A stretch of 64,000 nt of DNA from Helianthus annuus (taxonomy: Eukaryota > Streptophyta > Magnoliopsida > Asterales > Asteraceae), in NCBI RefSeq assembly GCF_002127325.2, contig NC_035433.2, positions 85,708,549 to 85,772,548 of the forward strand, written 5' to 3'. The translations under genes and the position numbers were made by a program. The number at the start of each line of letters is the position of its first letter. The first letter of the stretch is position 1. Positions 58,789 to 64,000 of the stretch are shown piece by piece. The notes under the pieces were generated by a model. The model made no database searches and was not told the DNA's origin. It saw only the letters and a list, made by a program, of their open reading frames with translations.

Positions 58789-60333
58789 CTATCGCTTCAT
58801 TTCCGATTCCAGTTCCCAGGTGTATTCAGGTCCTCTTTTTGAATCCCACTTGACCTTGACCAGTACTAGTCTTTTGTGTTTAAGAAATTTGACCTTTCTG
58901 TCTTCTATTTGAAGTGGTTTCTCAACAAATTTTAGCTTTTCATTTACCTTTATATCTTGCAGAGGTACTACCAGGGATTCGTCAGATAGACATTTCTTGA
59001 GGTTGGATACATGAAATACGTCATGTACCCCGGCTAATTCTTCTGGTAGTTGTAAGCGACAGGCAACTAGTCCTATTTGTTGAATTAGTGGAAATGGTCC
59101 TATGTACCTTGGACCTAGCTTTCCTTTCTTACCAAAGCGGACTACTCCTTTCCAAGGAGAAACTTTTAGGAGTACCTTGTTTCCAACTTGAAATTCCAGT
59201 GGCTTGCGCCGATTGTCTGCATAACTTTTCTGACGATCTCGAGCCGTTTTCAATGTTTCCTTGATTTGAGTAATCTTGTCGGTGGTTTCTTGTACAATTT
59301 CAGGACCTGATAATTGACTTTCTCCTATTTCTGCCCAACAAACTGGAGTTCTACACTTTCGTCCATACAATGCTTCAAACGTGGCAGCTTCGATGCTTGA
59401 ATGGTAACTATTGTTATAGGAGAATTCAATTAAGGGTAGGTGATCATCCCAGTTTCCACCGAAATCTATTACACATGCCCTGAGAATGTCTTCCAGGGTT
59501 TGAATCATCCTTTCACTTTGTCCGTCTGTTTGGGGATGGTATGTAGTGCTTAAGTTCAGCCTAGTCTCCATGGCTTCTTGGAAACTTGTCCAGAAATGCG
59601 AAGTAAAACGACTATCTCTATCAGATACAATAGAGAGTGGAACTCCATGTAAGGATACTACTTCGTCTACATATAACTTGGCTAATCTTTCCATGCTAAA
59701 GGTTTTTTTCATGGGTAGAAAATGAGCTGATTTGGTTAATCGATCCACAATTACCCAAATTGCGTTGTTACCTTTTCTGGTCTTGGGTAGCTTAGTAACA
59801 AAGTCCATTGTTATTAGTTCCCATTTCCATACAGGCATTTCTAACTGTTGGAGTAACCCTGAAGGTTTCTGGTGTTTTACTTTAACTTGCGAACAGGTCA
59901 GACACTTAGATACATATATAGCTATGTCCTTTTTCATTCCTATCCACCAGAAATTATTCCTTAAATCTTGGTACATCTTGTTGTTTCCAGGATGCATGGT
60001 ATATCTAGATTTATGGGCTTCTTCTAGAATCTTATTTCTTAAATTTCCTTGCTTAGGTACCCAAATTCTTTTCTTGTGGAATTTCCAAATTCCATCGATT
60101 CCTTGCTCCAATTCCTTTAACCTTCCTTTCATTCCTTCAGCATCATCCTTGATTGCTATTGCTTGAATATTCCTCAATTGTTCCATTAAATCTACTTGAA
60201 GATTTAATCTAAGAGCACGAACTCGCTTTTGCTTTTCATGATACTTACGACTTAGGGCATCTGTAACTACAACTACATTTGCTTTTCCTTCGTGATATTG
60301 AATATCACAGTCGTAATCACTTAGAATTACCAT
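58789..60333 (-). CDS. Gypsy D integrase, uninterrupted
   Basis: 514 codons open on the minus strand, starting in the RNase H tail (LSRKYHEK). Integrase [19 protein letters not shown] ... CLTCSQVK. Catalytic triad in [20 protein letters not shown] and [13 protein letters not shown] region [16 protein letters not shown] and [12 protein letters not shown]-terminal [19 protein letters not shown], the chromodomain-like tail. It ends at a TGA a few codons short of where gypsy B ends. The intact frame contrasts with the broken RT upstream. In the full element this would be the C-terminal part of one polyprotein, not a separate gene. Confidence 0.88.
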   Translation of the reverse strand: MVILSDYDCDIQYHEGKANVVVVTDALSRKYHEKQKRVRALRLNLQVDLMEQLRNIQAIAIKDDAEGMKGRLKELEQGIDGIWKFHKKRIWVPKQGNLRNKILEEAHKSRYTMHPGNNKMYQDLRNNFWWIGMKKDIAIYVSKCLTCSQVKVKHQKPSGLLQQLEMPVWKWELITMDFVTKLPKTRKGNNAIWVIVDRLTKSAHFLPMKKTFSMERLAKLYVDEVVSLHGVPLSIVSDRDSRFTSHFWTSFQEAMETRLNLSTTYHPQTDGQSERMIQTLEDILRACVIDFGGNWDDHLPLIEFSYNNSYHSSIEAATFEALYGRKCRTPVCWAEIGESQLSGPEIVQETTDKITQIKETLKTARDRQKSYADNRRKPLEFQVGNKVLLKVSPWKGVVRFGKKGKLGPRYIGPFPLIQQIGLVACRLQLPEELAGVHDVFHVSNLKKCLSDESLVVPLQDIKVNEKLKFVEKPLQIEDRKVKFLKHKRLVLVKVKWDSKRGPEYTWELESEMKR

Positions 60334-61514
60334 CCATCTCTGTTGTCACATGTTCAACTCTTTTTGCCCAAATCTTAAGTGGTGAACTTACTTCCGTACA
60401 GATAGTGTCTCCAAATCTTAAGAGCAAAAATTATCGATCCTAATTCTAAGTCATGAGTCGTATAGTTTTCTTCGTGCTTTTTCAATTGCCTTGAAGCATA
60501 CGCAATTACCTTTTTGCATTGCATTAGCACACACCCTAATCCTAGCTTAGAAGCATCACAGTAAACTTCAAAATCTTATGTCCCTTCTGGTAAGGCAAGA
60601 ATTGGGGCATTTGTTAACTTTTGCCTTAAAACCTTAAAAGCCTCTTCTTGCCTAGGTCCCCACTCAAACTTCATTGCTTTACAGGTTAGCTTAGTCAATG
60701 GCACCGCTATCTTAGAAAAATCCTTAATGAATCGCCTATAGTATCCGGCTAACCCTAGAAAACTTCTAACTTCCGTAACTGATTGCGGAGTCTTCCATTT
60801 GGTGATTTCTTCTATTTTGGAGGGATCTACGTGAACACCTTTGTGATTCACCATATGTCCTAAATATTGCACCTCCTGTAGCCAAAATTCACACTTTGAG
60901 AATTTGGCATAAAGCTTTTCTTTTCTTAACAAAGTTAAGAGTGCATGTAAATGTTCACAATGCTCCTCCTGGCTTTTGGAATAAATAAGTATGTCGTCGA
61001 TGAAGACAATTAAAAATTTATCCAAGTACGGTTTACAGATTCTGTTCATCATATCCATAAATGCTGCAAGAGCATTTGTTAATCCAAATGGCATAACCGT
61101 AAACTCGTAGTGGCCATACCTAGTTCTGAAAGCAGTTTTAGGTATGTCTTCCTCTTGTACCTTCAACTAATGGTATCCGGAGCGTAAATCTATCTTAGAA
61201 AAGTATCTAGCTCCCTGAAGTTGATCAAAAAGATCATCAATCCTAGGTAATGGGTATCGATTCTTAATTATAACTTTATTCAATTCCCTATAATCGATAC
61301 ACATTCGCATAGAACCATCCTTCTTCTTTACAAACAACACTGGTGATCCCCAAGGGGATGAACTAGGTTGTATAAATCCTTTGCTTAATAATTCATCTAA
61401 CTGCTATTTCAATTCGAACATTTCGGTGGGTGCTAACCGATAAGGTGACTTGGCTATAGGTGTAGTTCCAGGAATTAGATGAATTCTAAATTCTACTTCC
61501 CTATCGGGTGGTAA
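60334..61514 (-). pseudogene. Gypsy D RT and RNase H, broken
   Basis: RT from [15 protein letters not shown] near 61300 through a TAG at about 61168 (between GYH and LKVQEED), then [35 protein letters not shown], catalytic [29 protein letters not shown] and [15 protein letters not shown] (60576-61166 open). RNase H follows with stops and frameshifts between 60334 and 60575 ([13 protein letters not shown], YASRQLKKH). Confidence 0.88.
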
Positions 61515-61524
61515 CCGTGTAATT

Positions 61525-61690
61525 GTCCACAGCGAAATTACCACGGTTTTCAGCGATTTTACCAGTTGTCGTAATAGCGAATTTGATCAGCGAACTTAAC
61601 CATTCAGCGAAATAGTCTAGCATAATTAACATCCTGTCCAGCGAAATTAATCTGGTTCACCAGCGAATTTAGCAGCAAATTTAAAACCAA
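61525..61690 (+). repeat. CAGCGAAATTA-like words in copia E leader
   Basis: About eight copies of CAGCGAAATTA/CAGCGAATTTA (near 61533, 61551, 61571, 61586, 61604, 61639, 61661 and a shortened copy at 61671). They are comparable in place to the palindromic array in the copia A leader, though here the word is not palindromic. Confidence 0.75.
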
Positions 61691-61921
61691 CAAATTTAAA
61701 AGTGGTGAAATTTCCGTTGGCAAGCGTAGGAAAATTTTCAGTGTTTTGAAAATACAAAGTGAACCGTAACTCATTTGAAGAAACCGTCTGCACTGTTGAA
61801 TTCGTGTGATTTTTAGGACAAAAAAAAATTTGCTGTTTTCGGGACGATTCTAAAGGTGTAATTTGGTAACCACTGTTTTCGGAGATATTTTGTACGGTTT
61901 TACCAGTCTGTTACGTTTAAA

Positions 61922-63904
61922 ATGTCGAACATGGCCAACTTGAATGCTCCTAAGATGATGAAGGTGGAGAACTATCTTACATGGAAGAACAGCTTCAAAT
62001 CCTTCATTAAATCTCAGGATGCACGCATGTGGATATGTATTGAAGATGGGTACATAAACCCAGTACATGATTTTGAGGGCAGACGACGTAGAACAGACTA
62101 CGTGAACATGAATGAGGCTGATAAGAAAGTGTATGAAGCTGAAAAGAGAGCTTTAGCTGCAATAAAGTCATCCTTACCTGATAGCATCAAGCATACCTTC
62201 ACAAAGTACACAAATTCAAAGGATATGTGGGATGCATTACAAAAGCGATATCAGGGAAATGAATGCGCCACTCAGGCATTCATGGCAGAGATAGTGCCAG
62301 TTGATGAGGCTGAAACTAGTGTGAGTGATGCTGAATCTCAAGTGGAGAATGCTGAAGCAAAAGTGGATGCTGAAGTAGAGAAAGAGAGTGAAGCTGAACA
62401 GGTTGTTGCTGATCAAACCATAGAAGTTCATGAGAAAGAGGTACAATCTAATTCTGTGTGTTTGAGGTGTTGTGAACTACAGGGTGAGGTTGACAGATTG
62501 TCAGCTCAAAATCAAAGTCTGGTGAGCGAGATGTCTAGCATAAAAGAGTCAAATTTTTTTGCTAAAAGAAATGAATCTCTATACTTGAAGAAGATAAAAG
62601 GTTATGAAAGTGAAATCGAAGCTTTAACATGCAAATTAAACGAAAAACTTCAAGTAATAGACTTAGCTCACGAAATGATGGCTGAGAAAACAAAAGAGAT
62701 TTCTGAAAAATGCTAAGAGTTGTCAGATGCACAACTCAAAATTATTGAACTTGAACAGAAATTAAGTCAATTCAGAGATTCGTCTTTTGTTATGAAACAC
62801 ATGATGGGTGGGTTAAAGAAGAGTAATGACAAGACCACTGTGGGCTTCCAGAGCTTTAATGAAGTCCCAGCTCCTCTTAGTCATGACTATTCTTTCCTGC
62901 CTGATGAAGATGAGCTAGCAGCATGTATGTCAACTGCACCAAGTAGTTTCGGATCGACATCAAGTCAAGGTGAAGGGTCTGAAAGTGGTGATGCTAGGAA
63001 GAACAATAACAGGGAATCTTTGAAAAAGAAAAATTCACCTCCTAAGAGCAAAAATCAAACCTTTGTTAAAAAGATTAATTTTGTTCAAGGTAGTGATATG
63101 AAAAATGAAACTGCTGTTATTGAAAAAGAATCAAATGTAGAGTTTGCTAAAAATAAAAACAAAGAAAAATCTGAACTTAAGCAAACTGAACAAAATTCTT
63201 CCAAGGCATCATCACCATCTGATAAAGGATCTACCTCAGAGACTCCTGCGAAGAAGTCTTTGAAAAGGAGATCGTGCTTCAGGTGTCACACCAAGGGACA
63301 TGTAGCTAGCTGCTGTCCTAACAAAAATAGTGAAGCACAAATGAGTGACAAACAGAGAGAGAAGTCACCAGAGAAGAGTGGTGATAAGCAGGAGAGAGAG
63401 TCAAACTCTCCAAAGAAATCTGCTCCTAAGCAACCAGAGACAGTTGCTGTTGGTGTGGATAAGGCTGAAAAAGGAACTCCACAAGTTCCTCGTTTTCAAA
63501 GAAATCAACCTAGATTTCAGCCTAGATCTCCACCAGGCAGATTTGAGAGACCTAGAAGCAGTTCACCAAGAATGAACAATCAAAATACAAATAATTTCAG
63601 AAGTCAAGGTCAATATCAAAATCGATACCAAAATAATGGTGGTCGAAATTTTTATAACAATGGCTTTAGAAATTACAACAATAATGCTTCTTGGAATCAA
63701 AATCAAAATTTTCAAAGGTCAAATAGTCCAAACACACATAGGAACCCTCAGGACCAAAGACCTAGTGGAAATCAAAATCAAATTCCAACAGGTCTAAGAT
63801 CCAAGACTCCAGGTAGGAGTAATGGATATTGGATGGATGTTCCGGTGGTTGGTGAATTTGGACGACCCAAGACCATTAAGGCTTGGGTCCCCCAATCTAA
63901 CTAA
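61922..63904 (+). pseudogene. Copia E gag, one internal stop
   Basis: ATG at 61922 (MSNMANLNAPKMMKVENYLTW). The N-terminal copia gag domain ends unusually early after DALQKRYQGNE and is followed by an acidic region (VDEAETSVSDAESQVENAEAK), suggesting an internal deletion of the capsid part. A coiled-coil region (ELQGEVDRLSAQNQSLVSEM) leads to a TAA at 62714-62716, after which the same frame continues (IIELEQKLSQF). Knuckle CFRCHTKGHVASCC near 63275 is complete. The C-terminus is basic, with Asn/Gln/Arg-rich repeats (NNQNTNNFRSQGQYQNRYQN), and ends KTIKAWVPQSN before a TAA. Confidence 0.85.
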
Positions 63905-64000
63905 TTTCTTGGTTGGTGTGTGCAGGAGCTGCTAAGGAGGATTATCAACTTGTGGTATGTTGATAGTGGCTGCTCCAGGCACATGACGGGGGATGCGAGA
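63905..64000 (+). pseudogene. Start of copia E protease (cut by window end)
   Basis: In the same frame as gag after the TAA at 63902-63904. It reaches WYVDSGCSRHMTGD, the copia aspartic protease active-site motif with catalytic Asp in DSG. The rest of pol lies beyond the window. Confidence 0.85.

Larger units (their letters stand above)
57429..61514 (-). mobile_element. Gypsy D, 3' half
   Basis: Minus-strand gypsy element: 3' LTR 57429-58731, PPT, integrase, RNase H, RT up to [16 protein letters not shown] at about 61500, then cut by copia E sequence. The RT matches gypsy A closely. Protease, gag and 5' LTR are not seen. Confidence 0.9.
61515..64000 (+). mobile_element. Copia E: SIRE-like gag region, no 5' LTR in view
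   Basis: Begins abruptly inside gypsy D at about 61515 with leader-like sequence. There is no LTR end, TG start or TGGTATCAGAGC PBS between the junction and gag, so the 5' end is truncated or rearranged. Gag follows at 61922 and protease starts at the window edge. Confidence 0.85.

Overview
This is plant nuclear DNA made almost wholly of LTR retrotransposons inserted into one another. I found no host gene, rRNA, CRISPR array or bacterial feature. The evidence is Ty3/gypsy and Ty1/copia polyproteins with their usual catalytic motifs, plant-type primer binding sites (initiator tRNA-Met, tRNA-Asp and a TGGCGCCCACCG type), purine tracts beside TG...CA LTR ends, and target-site duplications. A eudicot is clear. 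Asteraceae (sunflower/lettuce/chrysanthemum group) is my guess from the look of the families and cannot be proved here.

Layout, left to right. (1) 1-9873: remains of an old LTR-like sequence with a 15 x 39 bp minisatellite (97-681), split by a non-autonomous minus-strand element, LARD1 (1253-8607), which has a tRNA-Asp PBS and two small ORFs of its own. (2) 9874-10661: unassigned. (3) Gypsy A, plus strand, from 10662: LTR, PBS, an extra ORF ahead of gag, then decayed gag-PR-RT. It is split by copia A (15539-22652, plus, gag only, no pol) and cut off at 22990 by gypsy B. (4) Gypsy B, minus, chromovirus-like, 22990-50036: its reading frame is interrupted by a complete, young Tat-lineage element (27943-38664, plus, TSD tgaac) and by a 9.9 kb non-autonomous relative, LARD2 (39584-49494, minus, TSD ctggg). 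(5) Copia C, minus, SIRE-like, from 50037: it interrupts gypsy B gag and carries a long extra ORF after RNase H. At 57429 it is interrupted by gypsy D (minus, same pol family as gypsy A). (6) Copia E, plus, 61515 to the window end: lacks its 5' LTR and carries gag and the start of protease.

The most interesting unit is the Tat element. Both LTRs are 727 bp and nearly identical. Gag-PR and pol share one frame but are separated by two UAG codons, the second in the CAA-UAG-CAA-UUA context known to be leaky in plants. Behind pol lies an antisense gene with its own TATA box and three GT-AG introns that all keep the frame; its first exon needs a -1 shift at a U-UUU-UUA heptamer.

A second pattern crosses families. 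Each element carries its own short, often palindromic word, repeated in the U3 just upstream of the LTR TATA box and often in internal UTRs: CACGGCCCCGTG in LARD1, CGCGGCCCGCG in gypsy A/D, AATTCCGCGCGGAATT-like in copia A, ATCCGATCGGAT in gypsy B, AGGATCCT in Tat, CCACTG/CAGTGG in copia C. This resembles the family-specific motif arrays known from anti-silencing systems of Arabidopsis VANDAL transposons, but the link is inference.
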